From: Palsa-506 sp963755815
GTDB lineage: Bacteria > Actinomycetota > Actinomycetes > Streptosporangiales > Streptosporangiaceae
Assembly: GCA_963755815.1 (NCBI GenBank)
Contig: CAVWLF010000023.1
Coordinates: 1-64,000, forward strand
Reading direction: 5' to 3'
Length of the DNA stretch: 64,000 bases
The first letter of the stretch is position 1; every line of letters starts with the position of its first letter. Shown piece after piece: positions 10,360 to 18,450 of the stretch. Below the pieces are notes generated by a model. The model was not told where the DNA came from, made no database searches, and saw only the letters and a program-made list of their open reading frames with translations. The translations under genes and the position numbers were made by a program.

Positions 10360-10392
10360 CCACCGCTCTCCTCGCCGTCGGCATCCGCATCG

Positions 10393-10656
10393 TCAGCGGG
10401 GCTCCGCGGAGCCGAGCAGCATGTCCCCGATGCTGCTGCCGGCCTCAGGATTCAGCTTGCCCTCGCGCTGCAGCCTGGCCCGCCATGCGCTGCGCAGGTC
10501 ACCGTCGGTGTCGGCCAGGCCGTCGAAGCCGACGTTCACCATATTCTTGCAGGACTTCTTCGTGCCCAGGGCATCCGCGAGGTCCGTGCTCGTCTGCCCC
10601 TGAGCGCTCCATACCTCGCGGAGCACTTCGAGAGCGTCTTCCGGCTGACCACTCAT
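10393..10656 (-). CDS. Small hypothetical protein, first gene of the coxDE operon
   Basis: 87 residues, family not recognised. The sequence is hydrophilic and probably helical (MSGQPEDALEVLREVWSAQG, then a central KSCKNMVNVGF). GGAAGG precedes the ATG at a 9-base spacing. It is 33 bp upstream of coxD on the same strand and about 100 bp downstream of a CRP-type site, so it is probably the promoter-proximal gene of the maturation operon. Confidence 0.65.
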   Translation of the reverse strand: MSGQPEDALEVLREVWSAQGQTSTDLADALGTKKSCKNMVNVGFDGLADTDGDLRSAWRARLQREGKLNPEAGSSIGDMLLGSAEPR

Positions 10657-11245
10657 CTCCAGGTACCTTCCGGCCGGTGCTGCTGTCCTAGGCCAGACTC
10701 TAAGTCCTGTTACGCGTTCCCGCGACAGCTGATTAAGGGTTCTCTTATCGGGCGGCTTGTGACTGCTGTCACAGATCGTGCCTCGTGGCCAGCCTGCGCC
10801 CGCGGGATCACCGCCGGCAGGCGGGCGGCCCGGCGGGATCCGGCCGGGGCGCCTGACCGGCCGGAGCGGCCATCACGAGCGGCCCGTCCCCCCCAAACGC
10901 CCTACCCTGGGACTAATCGATCTAATACCTACTAAATTAGTAACTGTTGATATCAGGTTCGTCCAGCGAGCCCGGGTCCGGTGTATGCGGCCGGTCTGCT
11001 ATATTGGCCGGCTGGCTGTCCCAAAATGGCCCATGACATCTATCTTTGGGCGTATTCATCGCTGTATATAGAGAGAAAAAGTAAAAGGCATGGCCAATAC
11101 CCGCAATCGGTTGTAGTGTCATTCCACACGGGGCGGGGTTGATATGCGTGCAGTGACGACGGGGCATCGCAAAACGCTCGACTGGGGACACTGACGCGCT
11201 CCTTGGGGTTCTTCCCCGCCGGGTCAAAGGTAAAGGAGCAGAACC
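10657..11245. promoter_or_regulatory. Divergent intergenic region with CRP-type site and AT-rich palindrome
   Basis: This 589-bp stretch separates the minus-strand coxDE operon from the plus-strand secreted-protein gene. No coding signature is seen. It contains a perfect CRP-type motif at 10758-10773. A 13-bp AT-rich palindrome TACTAAATTAGTA lies at 10930-10942, a possible operator. An unusually AT-rich run (about 11040-11120) probably holds the promoter of the downstream gene. Confidence 0.5.
10758..10773. promoter_or_regulatory. CRP/GlxR-type operator
   Basis: TGTGACTGCTGTCACA is an exact match to the TGTGA-N6-TCACA consensus bound by cAMP-receptor-type regulators, with outer arms TGTGAC and GTCACA. 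It lies 102 bp upstream of the first gene of the coxDE operon. Control of CODH maturation by a CRP-family regulator is inferred from position. Confidence 0.6.
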
Positions 11246-12232
11246 ATGGCACAAGGCAGGCTCCGGCGACGGAGCTGGCTCGCAGGGTCGGTAGGGACCA
11301 TCGCCATTGCGGGAACGGCGCTGACGCTCGCGGCCTTCGGCGCCGGGGCATCGGCCAGCACGACCACTCACCGGCACGCACGGCCGCATGCGGTCGCGCA
11401 GCGGGACAGGGCATCGGTGGCTTCGGCGTCCCACCCGGTAACGGCCGTGACGCAGGAGTTCGGTACCAACACGACCCCGTTCTGCCCGCCTCACAGCGGT
11501 AACGCACCATGCGACGGGGCGACCAACGACTACGGCACCATCGACCGCATCCCGTCGGGCTTCTCGAATGGCGGGGCCGGCAACTACGCACCGTCTACCA
11601 AGGCACTGGTCGGCGGCTGGATGGCCATCACCTCGGGGAGCGGCGCTGAGAACCAGGGCCTCGGATGTCCCGGGGTGGGCAATGAGCAGTGCACGGGCCC
11701 GTTCGCGCTGTTCGGCACCGGAGCCTCCCGGGGCGTCGAGAACGTCTTCCCGGCGAAGGGCTTCACAGTCACCGACGACCTGTACCTGTCGCCGACCACG
11801 GTGGGGACAGGCACCGCGACCAGCTCGCTGGTTGACGACGACGTCGAGCTCAACAACAACGCCGGCATCTACGGCATCGACAACATCATCACGGCCTGCC
11901 CGGTGTCGGGCGGCTTCGCCATCAACTTCGGCAACGGCTCCCCGGGTTCGTGTTCCGGGTCAGCGGTGATCACGAAGAACGGCTGGTACCGGTTCGTCTT
12001 CGCCTTCAGCGATCACGCCGGTAACGCCTACCTGACCGAGTACGTACGGAGTGAGCCCGGCGCCGCGGTTGTCGCCACCTCCGGGCTGCAGCCGGTCGGC
12101 GGCACGGCCACGCCCATCAGCAACTGGGGCGGCCCCGGCTACTTCTGGCTGCCGACCGAGAACATCAGCGGCCTGCCGCTGGCCAACTTCGCCCTGCAGC
12201 TCGGGGTCGAGGCGGCTGGTCACAAGCCGTAA
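11246..12232 (+). CDS. Secreted protein of unknown function
   Basis: 328 residues. The N-terminus has an arginine cluster (RLRRRSWLAGS), a hydrophobic core and a likely cleavage site after GASA (about residue 38), so it is exported by Sec or possibly Tat. The mature part is glycine/serine/asparagine-rich, with cysteine pairs (FCPPHSGNAPC, LGCPGVGNEQC). It looks like a beta-sandwich (VDDDVELNNNAGIYGIDNII). I do not recognise a family. AAAGGAG precedes the ATG. A strong terminator follows 41 bp after the stop. Confidence 0.85.
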   Translation: MAQGRLRRRSWLAGSVGTIAIAGTALTLAAFGAGASASTTTHRHARPHAVAQRDRASVASASHPVTAVTQEFGTNTTPFCPPHSGNAPCDGATNDYGTIDRIPSGFSNGGAGNYAPSTKALVGGWMAITSGSGAENQGLGCPGVGNEQCTGPFALFGTGASRGVENVFPAKGFTVTDDLYLSPTTVGTGTATSSLVDDDVELNNNAGIYGIDNIITACPVSGGFAINFGNGSPGSCSGSAVITKNGWYRFVFAFSDHAGNAYLTEYVRSEPGAAVVATSGLQPVGGTATPISNWGGPGYFWLPTENISGLPLANFALQLGVEAAGHKP

Positions 12233-12273
12233 CTAGCTCTGCCCGGCGGCCGTTGCCGGGCGGGCGAGCGAGG

Positions 12274-12303
12274 GAGGCCGGGGCGCAACGCCCCGGCCTC
12301 TTT
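12274..12303 (+). terminator. Rho-independent terminator after the secreted-protein gene
   Basis: A perfect 12-bp stem (GAGGCCGGGGCG with CGCCCCGGCCTC) and a 3-base loop are followed by TTT. It sits between the convergent secreted-protein and GNAT genes and may act on both strands. Confidence 0.85.
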
Positions 12304-12317
12304 CGCGTTGCCCGTCG

Positions 12318-12959
12318 CTACTCCGGCAGGTCGGCGCGGCCCGCGAGATCCATGACGAAGATGTGCGGATGGCCGGCCGGAAACTCGGTGAAGCCCACGT
12401 GCCGGTAGAACCCGGCGGCCCGCTGATTGCGGCGCCCGACCAGCAGGTGCAGGCCCGCTGAACCCTGATCGCGAAGATGTGAGATTAGCGTCCCGATCAG
12501 CCGTCGCCCGGTCCCGTGCCCTTGCAGCCGCGGGACGAGGTTGATGTGCAGGTGCGAGGGGAATCGCCGCGCCAGCTCGTCCTCGGTGCGCCGGGGATGA
12601 TGGATGTTACCGATCGCGTACCGCTCGGGCGTCGGCAGGTTCTCGGCTTGACCCGGCGATGGCTCCGGGTAGGCAGCCCGCAGCGCCGGCCACCAGTCCC
12701 GCTCGAGGCGCTGCTCGAAGGCCTGGCTGTCCAGGGCCGCGACAACATAGCCGCCCACGCCGGCCGTGTCCTCGGCCACGAAGGCGAGTGATGGCTCGAA
12801 GATGGCGTACGGCCCGGCATACACGTGCCCGGGCAGCTTCGGGTCGCGGAACAGCGAGGTAGCGTCCCCGCCGTTGTCCGCGGTCAGCAGGCAGACGCGG
12901 TACAGGTCATCGAGGTCATCCGGCTGATACGGGCGGATCCGGACCGGCTCGCTGTTCAT
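12318..12959 (-). CDS. GNAT-family N-acetyltransferase
   Basis: 213 residues. The acetyl-CoA motif A is clear (LHINLVPRLQGHGTGRRLIG), and motif B (NQRAAGFYRHVGFTEF) follows, as expected for GNAT enzymes. The N-terminus (VRIRPYQPDDLDDLYRVCLL) is the usual first strand and helix. The insert between them (IGNIHHPRRTEDELARRFPS) resembles GNAT proteins annotated beside glycosidases, but the substrate is unknown. The ATG at 12959 was chosen over longer in-frame starts because the upstream sequence belongs to the next gene. Weak SD (AGGAAT). Confidence 0.85.
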   Translation of the reverse strand: MNSEPVRIRPYQPDDLDDLYRVCLLTADNGGDATSLFRDPKLPGHVYAGPYAIFEPSLAFVAEDTAGVGGYVVAALDSQAFEQRLERDWWPALRAAYPEPSPGQAENLPTPERYAIGNIHHPRRTEDELARRFPSHLHINLVPRLQGHGTGRRLIGTLISHLRDQGSAGLHLLVGRRNQRAAGFYRHVGFTEFPAGHPHIFVMDLAGRADLPE

Positions 12960-12966
12960 GGGATTC

Positions 12967-13389
12967 CTAGCAGCCCAGCAGATCAAGCAGGCGCTGTGCC
13001 TGCTTCTCGACGGTACCGGGCGGATTCCTCGGGTGCGGCTGATCCTGGAGCCGCAGGAGCTTGAGCCAGCACAGGGCGAACAGGCGCCGGCTGTCCCGCA
13101 GGCGGGCGGCTTCGGCTGGCCTGAGGTCGAAGTGCTCCAGGAAGGCGGGAACATCGAACTCGGTATCTACCCAGGCCGACACATGCTCGGTGATGTCGGC
13201 CAGCTCCCAGGCCCGGTCCGCTGCGGCCGGAGTACTCGTCAGCGCCTGCGACTCCCGCCCGGCCAAGTTGTCAGGCGGCGGCCAGTCGTGCCGCTTCGGG
13301 AAACGCTTGATCGCAATGCCCGCCCGCATCTCAATGTCCCGCCTGCCCCATGGCTGGCTCACGCGGCCGTCCCTCTCGCCCAGGTGCAC
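12967..13389 (-). CDS. Hypothetical protein, possible remnant of a phosphotransferase-like protein
   Basis: 140 residues. The C-terminal half (WELADITEHVSAWVDTEFDV, then FALCWLKLLRL) recalls the last helices of aminoglycoside/homoserine-kinase-type phosphotransferases, but the catalytic HGD and DxD motifs are absent, so it is at most a fragment. Upstream, 13390-13560 shows short reading frames on the same strand (RALAVLRYLEP) that look degenerate. It sits 7 bp from the GNAT gene and may be cotranscribed. The assignment is tentative. Confidence 0.45.
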   Translation of the reverse strand: MHLGERDGRVSQPWGRRDIEMRAGIAIKRFPKRHDWPPPDNLAGRESQALTSTPAAADRAWELADITEHVSAWVDTEFDVPAFLEHFDLRPAEAARLRDSRRLFALCWLKLLRLQDQPHPRNPPGTVEKQAQRLLDLLGC

Positions 13390-13569
13390 GCGAAGCTGCC
13401 GGGTGAGCCTGACGCCCTGATCAGGGCTCCAGGTAGCGGAGCACGGCCAGCGCCCGTCGGTGATCGGCGTCCGGCATCCGCGGCATCGTCGCGGACGATG
13501 AACTCACCCGCGCCCGCGCCCGCGTCGCGGAACGCGAGCAGCGCATCTCACGGTGATCCGTTCAGGCTT

Positions 13570-13968
13570 CTAAGCGGCGTCTGGCCGCAAGGCGAGCCCG
13601 AGGTGCTTCTCATAGGCCGCGACGCCGCCCTTCAGCGTGCGCGGCCCGCGAAGCCACTGAAGCCGGGACGGGACCTCGGAGTAATCCAGGTAAGGATGGT
13701 CGCCGCAGCTGGGGCAGATGAGCTCGAACAATCCGGTGTAGCCGCCCTCCATCCGGCCGTCCACGATGCGGATCGGCTGACGACGCAGGCTCGCCGTCCG
13801 GCCATGGCCGGGATAACCAGCGCCGGGGAGTGCGACGGCGGCACCCTCGGCGTCGACGCGCAGCCACGGATCACGGGCGCGGTGCTGGCCGGCCGGCGCC
13901 GCGGCGATCGCCGAAGGGGCGGCCGCCCGCCCATTGCCGGTCGCGCCATCCGGAGATGAGCCATTCAT
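13570..13968 (-). CDS. Conserved hypothetical protein with CPSC zinc-knuckle-like motif
   Basis: 132 residues from the ATG at 13968. The C-terminal half carries a conserved-looking block (GGYTGLFELICPSCGDHPYL, then DYSEVPSRLQWLRGP and AAYEKHLGL) that I recall from uncharacterised actinobacterial proteins. The single CPSC pair could bind metal but lacks an obvious second pair. The N-terminal half is alanine/proline/arginine-rich and probably disordered. No function is assigned. Confidence 0.65.
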   Translation of the reverse strand: MNGSSPDGATGNGRAAAPSAIAAAPAGQHRARDPWLRVDAEGAAVALPGAGYPGHGRTASLRRQPIRIVDGRMEGGYTGLFELICPSCGDHPYLDYSEVPSRLQWLRGPRTLKGGVAAYEKHLGLALRPDAA

Positions 13969-14201
13969 CCGAACCACCGCCCGGGTCTGGAGCAGCAAGA
14001 CTTTGGATCACTTAGCATACATACGGCCATTGAACAGGTAACGGCGCGCAAGTGAACAGCTCCCGATGTTTATGCGGATGACCATGTCATTCACGTAAAT
14101 GGCACCCGATAGCGACGGCCGCTGATCTGGCGGGCCGTCGCCCGGTTACGGCCAGCCATTAATGCCTAGCTGGCTTGGGCGTCAGGTGCTACGGTCCGCG
14201 C

Positions 14202-15047
14202 ATGCCCACAGCTGAGGTGATGCGCAACAGCCATCCGGTGACGCGGTCTGACCTGGCCAGGGATCTGCGCGCGCTGGGCGTCCGGCCGGGTGGCGTGCTA
14301 ATGGTGCATACCCGCATGAGTGCCATTGGCTGGGTGGTCGGGGGCGCGGAGACTGTTGTGCTGGCGCTGCTCGATGTCCTGGGTGCGCCCGGGACGCTGA
14401 TGACCTACGTGGGCTGGAATGACAGCACCGGGGGCCTGACCGGGTGGCCGCCGGAGTGGCAGCAGGCGTACCGGGCCGAGCGCCCGCCGTTCGACCCCGA
14501 GTTCTCCGAGACCGACCGTCAGATGGGCCGTGCCGCTGAGCGCATCCGCACCTGGCCCGGCGCGAAGGTCAGCGGCAGCCATTTCCGCCGGATGGCGGCC
14601 ATCGGCTCCTCGGCCGGCTGGCTGACCGAGGATCAGCCGTGGGATCACGGTTTCGGGCCGGGCTCGCCGCTGGCCAAGCTCGTCGAGGCGGACGGGCAGG
14701 TCTTGCTGCTCGGCGCGCCCCTGGAGCGGCTTACCATCCTGCACCACGCTGAGTCCCTGGTGGACAGTCCGGACAAGCGGCTGGCCAGCCATGTGATTCC
14801 TGTCCGGGAGGACGGCCGGGTCATCTGGCGGGATGTCTCCGACCATGACACGTCCACGGCGATTGGCGCATTTCCCTATGAACGGGCAATCGGCGACCAG
14901 GATCCGTTTGCGGTCATCGGCCGGCTGGCGCTCGAGGCCGGCTGCGGTGCCGCCGGCCAGGTCGGGAAGGCTGAAAGTTACCTGTTCCCGGCCGGGCCGC
15001 TGGTGCGATTCGGCGTCGAATGGCTCAGCAAGGAATTCGGGGCCTAG
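14202..15047 (+). CDS. Aminoglycoside N(3)-acetyltransferase family protein
   Basis: 281 residues of the antibiotic-NAT (AAC(3)) family. Matching segments are LMVHTRMSAIGWVVGGAETV, VGWNDSTGG, FDPEFSETDRQMGRAAERIR, SGSHFRRMAAIGSSAGWLT, FGPGSPLAKLVEADGQVLLL and LTILHHAE with the conserved histidine. Members transfer an acetyl group to the 3-amino group of 2-deoxystreptamine antibiotics; housekeeping relatives also exist. A TACGGT hexamer 6 bp before the ATG, with no SD, suggests a leaderless transcript. Resistance is possible but not shown by sequence alone. Confidence 0.88.
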   Translation: MPTAEVMRNSHPVTRSDLARDLRALGVRPGGVLMVHTRMSAIGWVVGGAETVVLALLDVLGAPGTLMTYVGWNDSTGGLTGWPPEWQQAYRAERPPFDPEFSETDRQMGRAAERIRTWPGAKVSGSHFRRMAAIGSSAGWLTEDQPWDHGFGPGSPLAKLVEADGQVLLLGAPLERLTILHHAESLVDSPDKRLASHVIPVREDGRVIWRDVSDHDTSTAIGAFPYERAIGDQDPFAVIGRLALEAGCGAAGQVGKAESYLFPAGPLVRFGVEWLSKEFGA

Positions 15048-15146
15048 CGTGGTGTCGCCGGGCTGGCAGCCGGCCGTGACGACCTTGAACATCCCGGTGT
15101 GACAGGATCCGTCGGCGCATCGGGAGGCCGGGCATAATCTGCCGTT

Positions 15147-16661
15147 GTGCCTGATCGCCGCCTCAAAGCCGTATGGGACCTGACGGTCCCGGTCATCCGG
15201 GAGCTGGCCGGAGTCCACGAGTACGACGGCGTCGTCATGGACCTCTCGCCGAGCGGCCGCCAGGCGGCCCTGAAACAGCTCGGGCCCTCATCGCCGGGCG
15301 AGCGCCTCGCCGACCGCCACGACGAAAGTCACCTCAGCGCCGCCGAGCAGGCTGCCCGCGCCGAAGCCGCGGCCGGGGTCTTGCAGTGGAACCCGCTTCC
15401 CCACCTCCAGAACCTGGACCTATCCTGCTACGACCGCGAGTACGCCCCCGAGCCGCAGCGCCGCCGGGCGCGGGAGGCTCACCTCGCCCGATGGCCCGAC
15501 GCAGTCGATGCATCCCTGGAGTCGCTGCAGGCCGTTCCGGCGCCGGTGGCCGGTGCGCTCCTCCCGACGGCGAGAGGACTCGCCGCGGGGATCAACGGCA
15601 CGACCGGGGTCGAGGTAGCCGCGCTGGAGGCGCACGGCAGGCTGCTCGGGCGAATCCAGGAAGCCGCCGCCTCGGGCAATCCGGATGCTTCGCTCGGCGG
15701 GACGGTACTCGCCCGCCTGCTCGGGCCCGCGGAGGCGATGCCGGTCGACCTCGGCCGCCTGGAGGAGCAAGCCGACTCCGAACGCGACCGGCTTCGCACC
15801 AGGCTCAATGAGGCGTGCGAGCGATTGTCGCCGGGGGTGCCGCCGTCGCGGCTCATTCCGGAGCTCCTCCGAGACCACCCTGGTGCGGAGGGGATCTATG
15901 CCGCCGCCCGGGAGACGATCGACGAGGCCACGGCCTTCGTGATCGACAACGACCTGCTGCCGCCCCCGGGCGGCACTTGCGAGGTCGGCCCGGCTCCGCC
16001 GTCCCGGCGGTGGGCTGCGGCCATGATGTACTGGACCGGCCCCTTCGAGGACGACGTCCCGGCTCGCTTCTACGTCAGCCCGCCCGACGAGTCCTGGGAC
16101 GAGGAGGCCAGGCACGAGTGGCTGGCCGTCTTCAGCGCCACCATGGGTCCCGCCGTCACGGTGCACGAGGTCACGCCCGGTCATTTCGCCCACGGCCGGA
16201 TGCTGCGCCAGCTCGCCCGGGGAGATGTGCGGCGCAGCCTGTTCTCGGAGGCGTTCGTCGAGGGATGGGCCCACTACGCCGAGGAGCTGATGGCCGACCA
16301 GGGCTTCCGGGCAGACGACCCCCGGTTCGCCATCGGCGTCTACCTCGGCGCCCTCGTCGGGGTGACCGGACTCGCCTCCGCCCTCGGCATCCATCAGGGG
16401 ACGATGACCGTGGACGACGCCATGGCCCGCTTCGAGGCCGACGCCTTCCTGCGCGGCCGGGCCGCCAGGAGCGAAGCGACGAGGGCTACCTATGACCCCA
16501 CCTACGGGCGCTACACCTGGGGCAAGCTCGAGATCATGTCGCTTCGGGACGAGGCCCGAGCCGCCTGGGGAACGAAATTCTCGCTCCGGCGCTTCCACGA
16601 AGGTCTCCTGACCCTCGGAGCACCGCCGCTCGGCACGATGGGCGACGCCCTCATCCCGTAG
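15147..16661 (+). CDS. DUF885 family protein, putative zinc metallopeptidase
   Basis: 504 residues with a GTG start. The DUF885 hallmarks are near the C-terminus: TVHEVTPGHFAHGRMLRQL (HE-x2-PGH type metal site) and SEAFVEGWAHYAEELM (downstream glutamate in EGW-Y-E). The rest is helical, as in this family (typical 500-600 residues). No signal peptide is seen, so the protein is probably cytoplasmic. Substrate unknown. It lies 99 bp after the AAC(3) gene on the same strand. Confidence 0.85.
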   Translation: MPDRRLKAVWDLTVPVIRELAGVHEYDGVVMDLSPSGRQAALKQLGPSSPGERLADRHDESHLSAAEQAARAEAAAGVLQWNPLPHLQNLDLSCYDREYAPEPQRRRAREAHLARWPDAVDASLESLQAVPAPVAGALLPTARGLAAGINGTTGVEVAALEAHGRLLGRIQEAAASGNPDASLGGTVLARLLGPAEAMPVDLGRLEEQADSERDRLRTRLNEACERLSPGVPPSRLIPELLRDHPGAEGIYAAARETIDEATAFVIDNDLLPPPGGTCEVGPAPPSRRWAAAMMYWTGPFEDDVPARFYVSPPDESWDEEARHEWLAVFSATMGPAVTVHEVTPGHFAHGRMLRQLARGDVRRSLFSEAFVEGWAHYAEELMADQGFRADDPRFAIGVYLGALVGVTGLASALGIHQGTMTVDDAMARFEADAFLRGRAARSEATRATYDPTYGRYTWGKLEIMSLRDEARAAWGTKFSLRRFHEGLLTLGAPPLGTMGDALIP

Positions 16662-16867
16662 CCCAGTCCATTTCCCCCGGTCTGCTTAATGTGTCGTCCG
16701 CCAGGTGGACGCCCGGTGCGGGCGAGCGTTCAGTGCAGGTGGATCAGGACCAGGTCTTTGAGCGCAATCATCAGCAGCCCCAGCCCAGCCGCTACCGAGG
16801 TGGCGATCCGCGGCATGGCCATCCGCGATTTGCCGGATGGCTAAGCTGCACTGGTAGGGAGATGCGC

Positions 16868-17599
16868 ATGGCCATGCCGATGGCGAGTCCAGCAGGCGGC
16901 GACTACGACGCGTACGCGAGGGAGTATGCGCCGAGCGTTGCCTGGCGGGAGCGCGGCGGCGCGGAGGATGATCCGTTCGGCATACTGCCGCCCATGCTGG
17001 ATCTCCTGGGGGATCTCAGCAATCAGCGCGTACTTGATGCCGGATGCGGTGAGGGATACCTCGCGAGAGTACTGGCAGCTTGTGGTGCGCGTGTTACCGG
17101 AATTGATGTCTCACCACGTCTGGTTGAGCAGGCGCGGGAGAAGAGCCCGGACGGCGCTATCGACTATCGGGTAGCTGACCTCAGCCACCCGCAGCCAGAA
17201 CTGGCGGGCTCATTCGACGCCGTAGCCAGTTACCTGGTCCTCAATGACGTACCGGATTACCTGGGATTTGCGCGCACGATAGGTAGCGTGCTTAGCCCAG
17301 GCGGCAGAGCAGTGCTGGCATTCAACAATCCCTACTACGGTTTTCTTAGCCGGCACGTGAACGATTACTTTGACTCCGGCCGGGTGAGCCCTTATCGCGG
17401 GCTGTGGTCTGCGGGGATCAAGGTCTATTACTATCACCGGACCATGGAGGAGTACCTTGATGCGTTCCTATCTTCGGGTCTTCGCCTCACCAAGCTGGCC
17501 GACCTAGCTGGCTTGGCTGATGATCATCCGCCGCACGCTATCGTTCCGGAAGGTGATCGCTTTCCGCGTTTCATGCTGCTCGGCTTCGTGAAGCCCTGA
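16868..17599 (+). CDS. Class I SAM-dependent methyltransferase
   Basis: 243 residues. Motif I VLDAGCGEGYLARVLA and the acidic end of strand 2 (VTGIDVSPRLVEQA) define the SAM site. Motif post-II (SFDAVASYLVLNDV) and the FxF-rich C-terminus follow. The start is taken at the ATG with GGGAG six bases upstream; an ATG two codons earlier is possible. Third-position GC is visibly lower than in neighbours (many GAT, GCT, CTT codons), hinting at recent acquisition. Substrate unknown. Confidence 0.85.
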   Translation: MAMPMASPAGGDYDAYAREYAPSVAWRERGGAEDDPFGILPPMLDLLGDLSNQRVLDAGCGEGYLARVLAACGARVTGIDVSPRLVEQAREKSPDGAIDYRVADLSHPQPELAGSFDAVASYLVLNDVPDYLGFARTIGSVLSPGGRAVLAFNNPYYGFLSRHVNDYFDSGRVSPYRGLWSAGIKVYYYHRTMEEYLDAFLSSGLRLTKLADLAGLADDHPPHAIVPEGDRFPRFMLLGFVKP

Positions 17600-17660
17600 G
17601 AGGCCAGCCCTAGTCGCTGTTCCGGGCGATTCTCCCGGACCCTGCGCAGCGTGCACGCGG

Positions 17661-18014
17661 CTACGTTCGCTCGACGAGTGCGGCCAGCCGTTCGAGTGTC
17701 TGGTGCATGACCGGGACCCAGTCTTGCCCGTCCTGCACGGCGTCGCGGATGCTCTGGTCAGCCTCGGTGCAGTCGAATATCTCGGTGACGATCGTCGTGT
17801 CCCCATCAAGCTGGAGTTCGAAGTCCCAGCTGTATCCCTGTGACGCACCTATCGGCAGCCTGGCGTTCTGTGCGGCTACCGCGTCGCCGGGCGTCGGCTC
17901 CCAGCTGATCCGCCGGTCGTGCTCGAAGGCGATAACCCGGTTGAGCATCAGGTAGTCGCCGAGTGCCGGCAGGTACATCGCCATGGTGAAGGTGTCGCCA
18001 ACCCGGCCGCCCAC
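17661..18014 (-). pseudogene. C-terminal fragment of an SRPBCC-family protein
   Basis: 117 codons matching the second half of SRPBCC/polyketide-cyclase-like proteins (RVIAFEHDRRISWEPTPGDA, YSWDFELQLDGDTTIVTEIF, WVPVMHQTLERLAALVE). The usual N-terminal 50-60 residues (first beta strand and helix) are missing. The sequence upstream of about 18010 belongs to an unrelated lectin fragment on the other strand. The piece is therefore best read as truncated by a rearrangement. An ATG exists at the junction, so a shortened product cannot be excluded. Confidence 0.65.
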
Positions 18015-18407
18015 ACCGCGTCCGGCGACTCGGGCGCCAGCGCGCCGGCCACCGTCACCCCGACAGGCCCCGGAGCCGGATTGATCGTCTCAGGCGATCA
18101 CAAGCCCAAGTGCGCCGAAGACCCCGGCAATGCCACCGCGAATGACACGCCGGTCGTGATCTCGGACTGCAATGGCAGCGCCGGGCAGGTCTGGATAGTC
18201 GAGCCCGGCGGGACGCTGCAGGTTAACGGCAAGTGCATGGACATCTACCGCGACGAGAAGACCAGCAAGGCGCCGGTCGAGCTGTGGACCTGCACCGGCG
18301 ACGCCAACCAGCAATGGAAGGCCACCAACGGCACGCTGGTCAACCCGGCATCCGGCAAATGCCTCGATGACCCCGGGTTCAGCACCGCCGAAGCACCCGT
18401 CGCGGCA
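18009..18407 (+). pseudogene. Fragment of a ricin-type (beta-trefoil) lectin-domain protein
   Basis: About 133 codons of a RICIN domain: KCAEDPGNATANDTPVVISD, QVWIVEPGGTLQVNGKCMDI, VELWTCTGDANQQW and NPASGKCLDDPG show the repeated QxW and C-x-D features. The upstream catalytic or signal-peptide part and the end of the third trefoil repeat are missing. Coding signal stops near 18408, where the neighbouring hydrolase begins on the other strand. No plausible start or RBS is present. It looks like a piece of a secreted glycan-binding enzyme left by recombination. Confidence 0.6.
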
Positions 18408-18450
18408 CCGTCTTGTATGCCTCGGCGGTTCCTGCGGCCTCCGCCCGTGG

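Noticed and set aside
10937..11494. 185-codon minus-strand frame across the AT-rich intergenic region
   Set aside because: No RBS, overlaps the signal peptide of the secreted protein in antisense, no motif.
12958..13959. 333-codon plus-strand frame
   Set aside because: Spans three minus-strand genes as their antisense shadow and has no coherent domain.
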